Below, in pieces: positions 26,204 to 34,885 of a stretch of 64,000 bases of DNA. This DNA is from Simiduia sp. 21SJ11W-1 (GTDB taxonomy: Bacteria > Pseudomonadota > Gammaproteobacteria > Pseudomonadales > Cellvibrionaceae): NCBI RefSeq assembly GCF_024138675.1, contig NZ_CP090959.1, positions 2,325,501 through 2,389,500 of the forward strand, in the 5' to 3' direction. The position numbers and the translations under genes are program-made. Numbering within the stretch: position 1 is the stretch's first letter; each line of letters opens with the position of its first letter. The notes beneath the pieces were generated by a model. The model did not search any database, was not told the origin of the DNA, and worked only from the letters and a program-made list of their open reading frames with translations.

Positions 26204-27129
26204 TGCACGGCCTCCCGGCGCAAGCTTGCACCAATCACAGACGCACAATGCTGCAAGATTGCCTCGTCGTACTGCTCATCTGGCGCTACCAAGTCCGCGA
26301 TAGAAAGCACACTGAATTCAACGCCAAAAAAAGCCTGCCGCAGCGATTGGGTAATTTTGTCGGCCGTTACGTGCTCGCCATACAAACAAATTTGCGCTGG
26401 CGGCACCTGGCCAAGCTGGCGTTCGTAGTAATCAAATGAGCGCTGCAGCTCAAGAATGAGCGCATCTACGGGGAGGTCATCCAGCAGGCCACCGCTGTAG
26501 TTGAGCGCAAAGTTGCGCGACAAATACAGGCAGTCGTCTTTCACCAGCGTCATGGCGCCGCGACCTTCATCTATGTGTACCAATGCCACACCACGCGGGC
26601 CAGGTGCAGCAGCAAGTGCCAGGTTGCGCGACGACATTTCATCAATATCAATACTCGAAAGCTCGAGCTTCGCAGCCAGCACGGTATCAATAGCGGCGGT
26701 AATAAAATCGCGCTTGGCTACCACCGCATACACAAGCTTTTGCCCGGCCCGGCCGCAATCATCCGGCAGAGGCATCACGTCGATCACGGCATCTTCAAGG
26801 GGGAAGCTGATTAAATCTTTGACCTTCCACTTGATGGCGTCACGCAGCTCGTTGCCGGGCACCTTGGGTGCTTCCATCATAAACAGTTGGTAGCGCTCGG
26901 GCTCCAACACCAAATTACAGCCCACGCCGCCAAGGCTCAGGCCTTTCACGCGCTCGCTTAACAGGCGGCGACGCGCGGGCCAGTCGTCTTCAACCTCCAG
27001 GGTTTCACACACCTTTAGCCGCGCATTGGCGCCTTCGCCCATGCACAGCGCAAGATTCATTTGGCCTTCACGAAATTGCAGCCCGGCCAAACCCGGCGGC
27101 TTTGAGCGTGTCCACAAAGATTTCAGCAA
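26200..27129 (-). CDS. mshI: MSHA PilM-like protein MshI (MshI1)
   Basis: This actin-fold cytoplasmic protein is PilM/MshI-like: GLAGLQFREGQMNLAL opening, ELRDAIKWKVKDLISFPLED segment (typical of PilM near residue 100), and VALVHIDEGRGAMTLV strand pair. The 309 aa fit. The start is a TTG at 27129 with a GGGGG-type ribosome site about 5 nt upstream; no ATG near the N-terminus gives a complete fold. It heads the msh locus in this window; the mshH gene that precedes mshI in Vibrio is not present here. Confidence 0.87.
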   Translation of the reverse strand: MLKSLWTRSKPPGLAGLQFREGQMNLALCMGEGANARLKVCETLEVEDDWPARRRLLSERVKGLSLGGVGCNLVLEPERYQLFMMEAPKVPGNELRDAIKWKVKDLISFPLEDAVIDVMPLPDDCGRAGQKLVYAVVAKRDFITAAIDTVLAAKLELSSIDIDEMSSRNLALAAAPGPRGVALVHIDEGRGAMTLVKDDCLYLSRNFALNYSGGLLDDLPVDALILELQRSFDYYERQLGQVPPAQICLYGEHVTADKITQSLRQAFFGVEFSVLSIADLVAPDEQYDEAILQHCASVIGASLRREAVQ

Positions 27130-27452
27130 CTTGCCCCCAACCCTGTTAGTGGTTTATTTGGCAGGTTATCGGCGTGAGATCAAAAACTTGATGTGCAAAG
27201 GCAGGCTGGCCACCGATGACACACACCCAAACAAGGCCTGGGTTCATTCACCATCAGCGATGGCAACAACACTGGCAAAAGCCAGCCACGGGTAACGACG
27301 GTGAGAAAAGGTGCCGATTACCGTAAAATATTCACCAATTCGTTATAACTGTAGTTTTATCAATAACTTCCCGCAAGTTGGTCAGGTAAAAACTCAAGCC
27401 GCCCTCACCAACTGCCAGCTATGGCCCTAATAAGGCCGATAAAGAGACATAA
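27130..27452. promoter_or_regulatory. Divergent region between mshI and trmL
   Basis: This 323-nt non-coding stretch must hold the promoters of the msh locus (minus) and trmL (plus). The AT-rich part at about 27325-27365 is the likeliest promoter core. A plus-strand AAGAGA 6 nt before the trmL ATG is its ribosome site. I cannot assign -35/-10 pairs with confidence and see no operator palindrome beyond a short GGCC-N7-GGCC at about 27423-27437. Confidence 0.4.
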
Positions 27453-27917
27453 ATGCTAAATATTGTGCTTTACGAGCCAGAAATCCCCCCAAATACGGGC
27501 AACATCATTCGCTTGTGCGCAAACATGGGCGCGCAACTGCACCTGGTTGAACCCTTGGGCTTTGAGCTGGATGACAAAAAGCTGCGAAGAGCAGGCCTGG
27601 ACTACGGTGAGTGGGCAAGGGTGAAGCGCCACGCAAACTGGGCCGCACTCTTGGCGGAGGCGCCATCGGAGCGGATGTTCGCACTCACCACCAAAGGCCA
27701 GCGCGCACCCAGCCAGCAGCAATTTGCGCCCGGTGATTGGCTGGTATTCGGGCCGGAATCGCGGGGGCTACCCGCCGAGGTGCGGGCGCAATTTCCCGCC
27801 GATAACCTGCTGCGTATCCCCATGGTGGCCGAGTCGCGCAGCCTCAACCTATCAAACGCGGTGGCCATTGTGGCCTATGAAGCCTGGCGCCAATTAGGTT
27901 TTACCGGAGCGCAATAG
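27453..27917 (+). CDS. trmL: tRNA (cytidine/uridine-34 2'-O)-methyltransferase TrmL
   Basis: TrmL methylates the wobble ribose of tRNA-Leu isoacceptors. The SPOUT knot signature is complete: [22 protein letters not shown] at the start, [11 protein letters not shown] near residue 93, and [19 protein letters not shown] near residue 118. The 154 aa match the family (E. coli 157). The ATG has AAGAGA just upstream. mioC starts 40 nt downstream on the same strand, possibly cotranscribed. Confidence 0.95.
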   Translation: MLNIVLYEPEIPPNTGNIIRLCANMGAQLHLVEPLGFELDDKKLRRAGLDYGEWARVKRHANWAALLAEAPSERMFALTTKGQRAPSQQQFAPGDWLVFGPESRGLPAEVRAQFPADNLLRIPMVAESRSLNLSNAVAIVAYEAWRQLGFTGAQ

Positions 27918-27957
27918 GCTCTAAAATGCCCGCCTTTAAAACCGATAGAGAAGCGAG

Positions 27958-28404
27958 ATGGCCAAAGTAATTGTATTTGTAGGCACCGTCATGGGCACAG
28001 CCGAAGGTGTGGGCCTTGCCATGGCAAAGCAGCTGGAATCTGAAGGCCATAAGGCGCGGGTAGAAATGAGCCCGCGCGCGCAGGACTTGCTGGAAAACAA
28101 AGACGCGCTGTGGATCTTCTGCACCTCCAATACCGGCGCTGGCGATCTGCCAGACAACATCCAGGATTTTTACGTGCAACTTACCCAGGAGTTTCCGGCC
28201 ATCGCCGGCCAGCACTACCGGATGGTGATTTTAGGCGACAGCTGCTACCCCACCTTCGCCGAGGCCGGGCATCGACTGGATGCAGCCCTCGCAGACATAG
28301 GCGCAGTGCGCGATGGTGAGCCACTGGTGCTTGACGCCATGACCGGCGAAGACCCGCAAGAACAAGCGCTCACCTGGCTTAAGGGCTGGGCAGAAACCCT
28401 ATGA
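27958..28404 (+). CDS. mioC: MioC-type flavodoxin
   Basis: This is a short-chain flavodoxin. The FMN phosphate loop is VGTVMGTAEGVG near residue 8, the 50s-loop region is CTSNTGAGDLPDN near residue 55, and the 90s region GDSCYPTFAEAG is near residue 97. E. coli MioC is 147 aa and supports biotin synthase in vitro; this is 148 aa. SD AGAGAAG precedes the ATG. Its stop overlaps the next flavodoxin's ATG by 4 nt. Confidence 0.88.
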   Translation: MAKVIVFVGTVMGTAEGVGLAMAKQLESEGHKARVEMSPRAQDLLENKDALWIFCTSNTGAGDLPDNIQDFYVQLTQEFPAIAGQHYRMVILGDSCYPTFAEAGHRLDAALADIGAVRDGEPLVLDAMTGEDPQEQALTWLKGWAETL

Positions 28405-28922
28405 CCGACACCCCCATCGGCCTGTTTTACGGCAGCTCAACCTGCTACACCGAAATGACTGCAGAGAAAATCCAGCAGCGCTTGGGCGCAGATTTGGTAA
28501 GCATATTTAACATTGCCGACACCCCCATCGAGCAGGCCAATGATTACGCCTACCTGATTTTAGGCATCCCCACCTGGGATTACGGCGAGCTGCAAGAAGA
28601 TTGGGAAAACATCTGGCCAGAGCTTGATGCCGTGGATGTGGCGGGCAAGCACATTGCGCTGTTTGGCCAGGGTGATCAAATTGGCTACCCCGAGTGGTTT
28701 TTGGATGCCATGGGCTACCTGCACGATAAACTGGTGGCCGCCGGCGCCCTGCCCGCGGGCTATTGGCCGGTAGCGGGTTATGAATTTGAAGGCTCTAAAG
28801 CGTTAACCGAAGACGGCCAGTTTTTTGTGGGCCTGGCGCTCGATGATGAAAACCAGTTTGAAGAAAGTGCCGCGCGCATTAATGCCTGGTGTGATGACCT
28901 GCGTGAAACCTGGGCGCTCTAG
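28401..28922 (+). CDS. fldB: Long-chain flavodoxin FldB-like
   Basis: The FMN loop here is LFYGSSTCYTEMTAEKI (residues 8-24), in which Cys replaces the common Gly-Asn of FldA, as in FldB. Further hallmarks are LGIPTWDYGELQEDWE near residue 52 and LFGQGDQIGYPEWFLDAMG near residue 90. The 173 aa match FldB. It overlaps mioC by 4 nt, giving two flavodoxins translated as a coupled pair. Electron partners are not encoded nearby. Confidence 0.9.
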   Translation: MTDTPIGLFYGSSTCYTEMTAEKIQQRLGADLVSIFNIADTPIEQANDYAYLILGIPTWDYGELQEDWENIWPELDAVDVAGKHIALFGQGDQIGYPEWFLDAMGYLHDKLVAAGALPAGYWPVAGYEFEGSKALTEDGQFFVGLALDDENQFEESAARINAWCDDLRETWAL

Positions 28923-29019
28923 GCGTATTGAATGCTGGGCGTCTGCAAATATGGGTATTTGAAGAAAAGCGTTTGAAATTACAGGGGCGATAAAGCCCGG
29001 CCCGTGAGCTACCCCGTAA

Positions 29020-29047
29020 ACGCAAAAGGCCCGCACGCGGCGGGCCC
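29020..29047 (-). terminator. Rho-independent terminator after the MAPEG gene
   Basis: GGCCCGC (29028-29034) pairs with GCGGGCC (29040-29046) around a 5-nt loop. On the minus strand it is followed by TTTTGCG, so it ends the MAPEG transcript 35 nt after its stop. The plus-strand side lacks a T-tract and would serve fldB poorly. Confidence 0.75.
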
Positions 29048-29081
29048 AGAGTGGCGGTAAAGCGCTGTGCATTGCGCAGTT

Positions 29082-29480
29082 TTACAAACCCACCAAGCGC
29101 CATAAAATCAGCACCGAGCACCCAAGCATCATCAGCCAGTTGATCAAGATGCCAAGCTGGCGGGGTTTGGATGGCCCGGCACTGCTGCCCAGGCCCCACA
29201 CGTGTAGCAAGCGCGCCACAAACAAGCTGCAACCAAACAGGTGGATTAACCAGTCTGCGCCGCCGGTCACCTCAAGGGCCACCAGCAGCAGTAATGAAAT
29301 AGGCACATATTCGGTGGCATTGCCATGCACGCGAATCACGCGCTCAAGTTCCGGATGGCCGCCAGCGCCCACACCCACGCGGTGCTTTAGGCGATAACGC
29401 ACAACCATGGCCGCCAGCACGAGAATCAGCAGGCCGCACAGGGCGATGTACAAGGGTGAAACAAGCAATGGGTAACTCAT
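29082..29480 (-). CDS. MAPEG family membrane protein
   Basis: The 132-aa protein has four predicted transmembrane helices and the MAPEG signature VIRVHGNATEYVPISLLLL at about residues 48-66. MAPEG proteins include glutathione S-transferases and peroxidases of membranes; bacterial members are mostly uncharacterised. The ATG is at 29480. The gene is monocistronic and followed by the terminator at 29020-29047. Confidence 0.9.
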   Translation of the reverse strand: MSYPLLVSPLYIALCGLLILVLAAMVVRYRLKHRVGVGAGGHPELERVIRVHGNATEYVPISLLLLVALEVTGGADWLIHLFGCSLFVARLLHVWGLGSSAGPSKPRQLGILINWLMMLGCSVLILWRLVGL

Positions 29481-29639
29481 AACGTTGGGTCCGATCTTCT
29501 TAGTGTTATCTTGGCGGGCTCACACCCGGGGCATAAACCAAAATCTACCCCATTAAACGAAAAAAAACAGCGCTTGCACACTGTTGCCGCGTAATTAAAC
29601 CCACAACTTGATCAAGGTCACTAAGCGCAGGCTGCCAAC

Positions 29640-31733
29640 GTGGAAAAAACACCGCCCGATTTACACACCCATACCACACCAGGCCTATGCTGGCGCGATG
29701 GCCAACCCTTCTCAACGGCCTTTGATGATTTCTACTTTTCATCCACCGATGGCCTGGCAGAATCGCGCTACGTATTTTTACAGCACAACCAGCTGGCCGA
29801 ACGCTGGGCCGCACTCACAGAGCCCGCCTTTACCATTGGCGAAACAGGGTTTGGCACGGGGCTTAATTTTTTAGCTGCCGCCACCTTGTGGTTGGCAACG
29901 GCACCTGCAAGCGCCACCTTGCACTTTGTAAGCCTTGAGAAATACCCCCTAAGCCGTGCAGAACTCGCCCAGGCGCTGGGCCTGTGGCCGGAGTTGAATG
30001 AATTGGCCCAGCAGCTCGTTGCCGCCTACCCCCATCAACCGGAGCAAGAGATCTACGCCCTGAGCCTGGCCGGTGGCCGGGTGCGGCTTACACTGATGAT
30101 TGGCGATGCCGAGCTGGCACTGCGCTACCAAATACACAACCAGCACCCGCAATTTGCCCACCCCAAAATGCAGGTAGATGCCTGGTTTCTTGATGGCTTC
30201 ACGCCGGCACGCAACCCCGAGATGTGGTCTGCCGCGCTCTTTGACACGCTTGCCGCGCTTTCCGGGCCCAGCACAACACTGGCCACCTTCACTGCGGCAA
30301 GCGCTGTGCGCCGGGGCCTGCAGGCTGCGGGCTTCAACATTGCCCGCCACAAAGGCTTTGGCATAAAGCGCGAAATGCTGAGCGCGCGCTTCACCCCAAG
30401 TGCACCCAATCTGGAAAAGGCCACAGAGCCACACGCAATTACAGAGGCTAAGGCCCCAATAGAAAACACCATTAAACCCGTTGCCAGCGCGGAACCGCAG
30501 CCTGCAAAAACGCCTTGGGCGCTATACACCCAAAAACCCGTCGGGCGCAGCTTGCTGGTAATAGGTGCCGGTATGGCCGGCTGCCACACTGCCCGCGCCT
30601 TCGCACGCCGTGGCTGGCAAGTTTTGGTGGTAGATGCAGCAAGCAAGCCTGCCAGCGGTGCCTCGGGCAACGCCCAAGGGGTGGTGTATGCCAAGCTCTC
30701 CCCCAAGCGTCACCTGGCAGCGCGCTTTAATTTAACGGCGCTGCAATATGCACTGAACGTGTACCGCGACTTCTGGCAGGCGAACCCGGCGCACGGCCAA
30801 GCCTGTGGCGTTTTACAACTCGCCCATGAAAAAGATACCCCAGAGCAACACCAAGCCGCTCTTGCCACCCTGCCCCAAACCTTTGCCCGCTGGCTTAGCC
30901 AAGCCGAGGCCGCTCAAGTGGCCGGTGTGGATGTCTCTGGCGGCGGAACCTGGCTGCCCGAGGCCGGCTGGCTTGACCCCGGGGTGTTGTGCCAATGGTT
31001 GTTGACGCACCCGGGCATTAGCACCCACTTTAACGAAACCCTGCACACGCTCACCCCGTTGGCCCGGGGCCGCTGGCAGGTAACGGGCAGGCAGCAGCAA
31101 TGGCAGGCAGATGCTGTGGTAATTGCCTGCGCCCACCAAAGCCTGCAGTTCGAACAATGTAAAACCCTGCCCTTAAAGGCGATTCGCGGCCAGGTTACGC
31201 GGCTGCCAAGCAATAACACGCTGGCACCGCTGCGCTGTGTACTCACCCGCGAAGGCTACCTGGCACCCAACTACCAAGGGCTGCACAGCCTGGGCGCCAC
31301 CTTTAATCTGGGCGATACCCGCACAGAACTGTGCGAGCAAGATCACCAGAGTAATTTGCAGATGCTGGCCCACACCCTGCCACGCCACGAGCGCCCGCAG
31401 GCTGCATCACTCGGTGGCCGTGTGGGGTTTCGCTGCACCTCGCCGGATTACCTGCCCATCGTAGGGCCAATGCCCAATATAGAGGCCTTCACCCAAACCT
31501 ATGGCGCCATGCGCCGCAATGCCCGCGCAGCCATTGCCCAGGCACCCGGCTACTGGCCCAACCTGTTTGTGAACCTGGCCCACGGCTCGCGTGGCTTGGC
31601 CTACAGCCCCCTGTGTGCAGAGCTGTTGGCAGCCTACGCAGATTCAAGCCCATGGCCCATGCACCCGGCGCTTGCCGAGGCACTGAACCCCGCGCGTTTT
31701 GTTATGCGCGATATAGCCCGCAACAAGCGCTAA
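29640..31733 (+). CDS. mnmC: Bifunctional tRNA mnm5s2U biosynthesis protein MnmC
   Basis: MnmC completes 5-methylaminomethyl-2-thiouridine at wobble U34. The N-terminal half (to about residue 250) is the methyltransferase, with FYFSSTDGLAESRYVFL and the GETGFGTGLNFL SAM loop near residue 65. The C-terminal half is the FAD oxidoreductase with VIGAGMAGCHTARAFA near residue 303 and FRCTSPDYLPIVG near residue 600. An Ala/Pro/Glu-rich linker joins them at about 255-290. The 697 aa agree with the family (E. coli 668). The start is a GTG at 29640 with only a weak ribosome site. Confidence 0.95.
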   Translation: MEKTPPDLHTHTTPGLCWRDGQPFSTAFDDFYFSSTDGLAESRYVFLQHNQLAERWAALTEPAFTIGETGFGTGLNFLAAATLWLATAPASATLHFVSLEKYPLSRAELAQALGLWPELNELAQQLVAAYPHQPEQEIYALSLAGGRVRLTLMIGDAELALRYQIHNQHPQFAHPKMQVDAWFLDGFTPARNPEMWSAALFDTLAALSGPSTTLATFTAASAVRRGLQAAGFNIARHKGFGIKREMLSARFTPSAPNLEKATEPHAITEAKAPIENTIKPVASAEPQPAKTPWALYTQKPVGRSLLVIGAGMAGCHTARAFARRGWQVLVVDAASKPASGASGNAQGVVYAKLSPKRHLAARFNLTALQYALNVYRDFWQANPAHGQACGVLQLAHEKDTPEQHQAALATLPQTFARWLSQAEAAQVAGVDVSGGGTWLPEAGWLDPGVLCQWLLTHPGISTHFNETLHTLTPLARGRWQVTGRQQQWQADAVVIACAHQSLQFEQCKTLPLKAIRGQVTRLPSNNTLAPLRCVLTREGYLAPNYQGLHSLGATFNLGDTRTELCEQDHQSNLQMLAHTLPRHERPQAASLGGRVGFRCTSPDYLPIVGPMPNIEAFTQTYGAMRRNARAAIAQAPGYWPNLFVNLAHGSRGLAYSPLCAELLAAYADSSPWPMHPALAEALNPARFVMRDIARNKR

Positions 31734-31804
31734 GGCACAGGGCGCGCCTACGCCCTGCGGTTACATCTTCTACACTCTGTACACCAACCACAGAGGATAA
31801 AGCC

Positions 31805-32134
31805 ATGCTCCTACACGCTGGACGCCGCAGATCGCAACTGCCCGCAGGCGTAGACTCCATTCACAATTACTATGAATTGCAGGTGCTGGATGAAATTGCC
31901 AATCGCAGCAGCCGCGCATTGGAAGATGCAGACTTCATGGCCGATGTGGCCTGCGTGGCGCTCAATCACCTGCCGCCGCGCTACATCCGCCACGATGTAG
32001 ACATGAGCTTTTTTCTCTCGCCCCAAGAGCAGGAAGAAATGCAAAAAAAGGTTCGCAAAGCCGTGAAAGATGCCCTGAAATATGTGCAGAAACGCGAGCA
32101 AGACAAAAGCGAGGCAGACGCAACCGAGGCTTAA
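31805..32134 (+). CDS. ComFB-like (late competence development) protein
   Basis: This 109-aa protein matches the ComFB family: IHNYYELQVLDEIANRSSRA near residue 20, then DVACVALNHLPPRYIRHDVDMSFFL near residue 48. Gammaproteobacterial and cyanobacterial members are thought to bind cyclic dinucleotides or act in competence/motility; the role here is open. The ATG at 31805 is preceded by AGAGGA, so the 64 extra in-frame residues overlapping mnmC are rejected. It converges with the DUF502 gene. Confidence 0.85.
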   Translation: MLLHAGRRRSQLPAGVDSIHNYYELQVLDEIANRSSRALEDADFMADVACVALNHLPPRYIRHDVDMSFFLSPQEQEEMQKKVRKAVKDALKYVQKREQDKSEADATEA

Positions 32135-32156
32135 GCCGGCCGGTAACCGGCGCGCA

Positions 32157-32789
32157 TCAGGGCGCGCCGGGTGTCGTGTTTGCCTGTGGCATCAACACCT
32201 GGGAGCCGGCGCCGCAGGAAATAATGGTACGCATGGCAGCCTCAACACTGACCGCTGGCAACAGCTCTATGCAGCTGGCCGGCAAGTGGTACACCACCCC
32301 AGAGGTAGGAATGGGGGCGGTGGGCATAAACACCGTGAAATCGCCGTTGGCGTGCTTGGCTGTAACAATCACGGTTACCGTAATGGGAACGGCTGGCCCG
32401 TAGATGCGCGCCAACGCCACTTCGCCAGCCAGTAGTGAGCTGGTAGAGCCACCGCCCAAAAATTGCCCCACCACATCGCTGATGGTTTTATAGCCGGGCG
32501 CTATACGTTTAAGCACCCGCTCCAACTGGGTGTGAACCCACGCACCCACACTGGTTTTTACCAACAAACCAATCACGCAAAAGCACAGCAGCAAACCCGC
32601 AATCACCAGCACATCGGCAAGCCAGCCGTAGGCGCCCAAGCGCGGAGCCAAATCGGCACTGATGGGCGCCAGAAAATCACTTAACAGCGTATAAAACCAG
32701 TGCGCCACCAACAACAAAATACACAGCGGCAGCACCACGGCCAACCCACCTAGCAAGGTCAGCCAGATAAATGATTTAATGCGATTCAA
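32157..32789 (-). CDS. DUF502 membrane protein
   Basis: Two transmembrane helices (WLTLLGGLAVVLPLCILLLVA near residue 8 and WLADVLVIAGLLLCFCVIGLL near residue 55) precede a conserved cytoplasmic or periplasmic beta domain with SDVVGQFLGG, the DUF502 pattern (COG2928). I take a TTG at 32789 as start: AGGAG stands 7 nt upstream and the following LNRIKSFIWL matches family N-termini (usually M/LKRLR). That gives 210 aa. The longer frame to 32912 would overlap the divergent cyclase gene by 99 nt. The function of the family is unknown. Confidence 0.8.
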   Translation of the reverse strand: MNRIKSFIWLTLLGGLAVVLPLCILLLVAHWFYTLLSDFLAPISADLAPRLGAYGWLADVLVIAGLLLCFCVIGLLVKTSVGAWVHTQLERVLKRIAPGYKTISDVVGQFLGGGSTSSLLAGEVALARIYGPAVPITVTVIVTAKHANGDFTVFMPTAPIPTSGVVYHLPASCIELLPAVSVEAAMRTIISCGAGSQVLMPQANTTPGAP

Positions 32790-32813
32790 AGTCTCACTCC
32801 TAAGGAAATTCGC

Positions 32814-33602
32814 GTGCCTAATGTACTGGCTATTGCCTTGCTTGTCATGACATGCGTGGCAAGCGCTGCGCCGGAAAAGCTGCAATACACAGAACGCGGC
32901 ACGCGCGCGCACCCAAACCTTGCCTTTACCCAGGGGTTATTTATCCATCAGGCGCAATTTTGGGAAACCAGCGGCGGCTACGGCAAATCTTTCATTCAGC
33001 GCTACCCGCTTTCGGCTGGCGCAAATCAAACGCAAGTGCGCCACCTGCCCCGGCGCGACTTTGCCGAGGGGCTCGCGCTTACCCCCAATGGCCTGTGGAT
33101 GCTCACCTGGCAGCAGGGCTTGGCCAAGCGCTTAAATACCGAGGATTTTGCCGTAGTTGGGGTCGCGCACTACAAAGGCGAAGGCTGGGGCCTCACCTAC
33201 AACGGCACCCACCTGATCATGAGCAACGGCTCCAACGAGCTTGCCTTTCGCAACCTGGCGTTTGAGCAAACACACACACTGGCCGTCACCTTTAACGAAC
33301 AACCCCTGCACCGGCTGAACGAACTGGAATACGCCCATGATTTTATTTGGGCCAACGTATGGTTTGAGCCCATTATTGTGGCCATTGCCCCCGCCACAGG
33401 TAAGGTAGTTGCCTATTTGGATTTGTCGGCCATTGTGGAAAAAGAAGCAGCGCTACACCCGCGCGGGCTGGCACCGGAGGCCACCCTAAACGGCATAGCC
33501 TTTGATGCAGCGCGCAATACCCTGTGGGTAACGGGTAAAAACTGGCGCAACCTGTACGAATTGGCACTGCCCAAATGGCCAGCAAGCAGCCCCGGCGCCT
33601 AA
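32814..33602 (+). CDS. Exported glutaminyl-peptide cyclotransferase
   Basis: The protein belongs to the five-bladed beta-propeller glutamine cyclotransferase family (PF05096), which converts N-terminal Gln to pyroglutamate. A signal peptide covers residues 1-19 (LAIALLVMTCVASAA). Family motifs follow: HPNLAFTQGLF near residue 33, ETSGGYGKS near residue 49, ELEYAHDFIWANVW near residue 165, and LNGIAFDAARNTLWVTGKNW near residue 225. The start is GTG at 32814 with AAGGA 7 nt upstream. It is divergent from DUF502 with only 24 nt between start codons. Confidence 0.9.
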   Translation: MPNVLAIALLVMTCVASAAPEKLQYTERGTRAHPNLAFTQGLFIHQAQFWETSGGYGKSFIQRYPLSAGANQTQVRHLPRRDFAEGLALTPNGLWMLTWQQGLAKRLNTEDFAVVGVAHYKGEGWGLTYNGTHLIMSNGSNELAFRNLAFEQTHTLAVTFNEQPLHRLNELEYAHDFIWANVWFEPIIVAIAPATGKVVAYLDLSAIVEKEAALHPRGLAPEATLNGIAFDAARNTLWVTGKNWRNLYELALPKWPASSPGA

Positions 33603-33645
33603 CTGTTTCATCACAGGCGGCGGCTAGTGAAGCTGCAAATAGAAG

Positions 33646-33671
33646 CGGTAAATTGAAACGGTGAATTGAAA
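33646..33671. repeat. Two 13-bp tandem units
   Basis: CGGTAAATTGAAA (33646-33658) is followed directly by CGGTGAATTGAAA (33659-33671), differing by one base, in the gap between the glutaminyl cyclase and the convergent GGDEF gene. No function is evident. Confidence 0.4.
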
Positions 33672-33693
33672 CCGTGAGCGGCTGGCAGCAGCG

Positions 33694-34788
33694 CTATTGC
33701 ACAACCAAAGGCTGCCAGCGCACGCCGTTGCGGCCGGCTTTTTTCACCAGGTACATAGCCGCATCGGCCTGACGCAACAGCGCCTCGGCCAGCGCTTCAA
33801 CGGGAATTTTGTGCTTGCGTGGCTCCCAGCTGCACACCCCGATGGAGGCCGTAAGCGGCACCGGCTGGCCCTGGGAGGTTTCCACCCGCATGGTGGCTAT
33901 GGCCTCACTCACCCGCTGCGCGGTTTCCATGGCTTGCTCTGCATCGCACACCGGCAACAACACCACAAACTCCTCGCCGCCAAAACGCGCCAGCACATCG
34001 GTTTTGCGCAGCTCTTTTTGCAGCACCGCGGCCACCTCGCGCAGGCACACATCGCCCACCGAATGGCCGAAGTTATCGTTAATCTTCTTAAAGTGATCCA
34101 AATCCACAAAAAAACAGCTCACCGGCTGATGATTGCGCTCAGCGCGTGCAAGCTCCAGCGGTAAATCCTGCTCAAAGGCGGCGCGGTTGCCCACTTTGGT
34201 GAGCGGGTCTTGGCGGCCCTCGCGGCGCAATTGCTCCCGGGCGACACAGTGCTCGATACACAACGCCAAAATAGCCCCCAAATGCTGAAGAAAATCTGCC
34301 GCTTTGTCTGGCGTGAAGCGCTCAGGCTGCTCACTGGCCAAGTGCAGGCTGCCCTGCAAGCGCCCCTGGGTGCGCAGCGGCAACAGCGCACAGCTGCCTA
34401 TGGGGCCAGCCCCCGGAAACAACCGCCCCAGTGACAGCGTATCCACCTCGCCCAACACCGGCTGCTGGCGCTGGCCGTAGAGCTGCTCGAAAAACTCCTC
34501 GCGGTGGCGCAGCTGCACCTTGGGTAGCCAGCGCTTGAGGTTTAGCGCGTCAAACAGCTGGGCCAGCACATAGTCTTTATCAAACAACACCAGGCTTACC
34601 GCCTGCAATTGAAAGTGCCGGGGGGCCTGATCTATTAGCACATCAAACAATTCAGGCAGGGAGGCAGCTTCCAAAAGCTGGAATTCAAAGGCCTGAAACC
34701 GCTGTGCGATGCGCTGATTGTCATCAATGCGCGCAACTAATCGGTCAATTAAGCCCTGTAGACGCTGATTTTCGGCTGCTAAATCCAA
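33694..34788 (-). CDS. Diguanylate cyclase with N-terminal DUF484/GAF-like domain
   Basis: The N-terminal coiled coil (ENQRLQGLIDRLVARIDDN) and a DUF484/GAF-type sensory domain (about residues 35-185) precede a GGDEF domain with active motif GGEEF near residue 267 and an intact inhibitory I-site RKTD five residues before it. It should therefore make c-di-GMP with product inhibition. There is no membrane segment, so it is a cytosolic enzyme; the ligand of the GAF-like part is unknown. The 364-aa frame starts at 34788, divergent from trhP. Confidence 0.92.
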   Translation of the reverse strand: MDLAAENQRLQGLIDRLVARIDDNQRIAQRFQAFEFQLLEAASLPELFDVLIDQAPRHFQLQAVSLVLFDKDYVLAQLFDALNLKRWLPKVQLRHREEFFEQLYGQRQQPVLGEVDTLSLGRLFPGAGPIGSCALLPLRTQGRLQGSLHLASEQPERFTPDKAADFLQHLGAILALCIEHCVAREQLRREGRQDPLTKVGNRAAFEQDLPLELARAERNHQPVSCFFVDLDHFKKINDNFGHSVGDVCLREVAAVLQKELRKTDVLARFGGEEFVVLLPVCDAEQAMETAQRVSEAIATMRVETSQGQPVPLTASIGVCSWEPRKHKIPVEALAEALLRQADAAMYLVKKAGRNGVRWQPLVVQ

Positions 34789-34885
34789 TTGCTCTCACTC
34801 ATAAACCACCACATCAGGAATATCGGCCAAAGCACTGCCCCCTCAAGGGGATTCGGTTAGAATAGCGCCGATTTAGTATTAACGT

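Noticed and set aside
31738-31757. Hairpin CAGGGCG-N6-CGCCCTG after mnmC as a terminator
   Set aside because: The stem is good but no T-tract follows on either strand, so I do not call it a terminator; it could still be a weak RNA structure.
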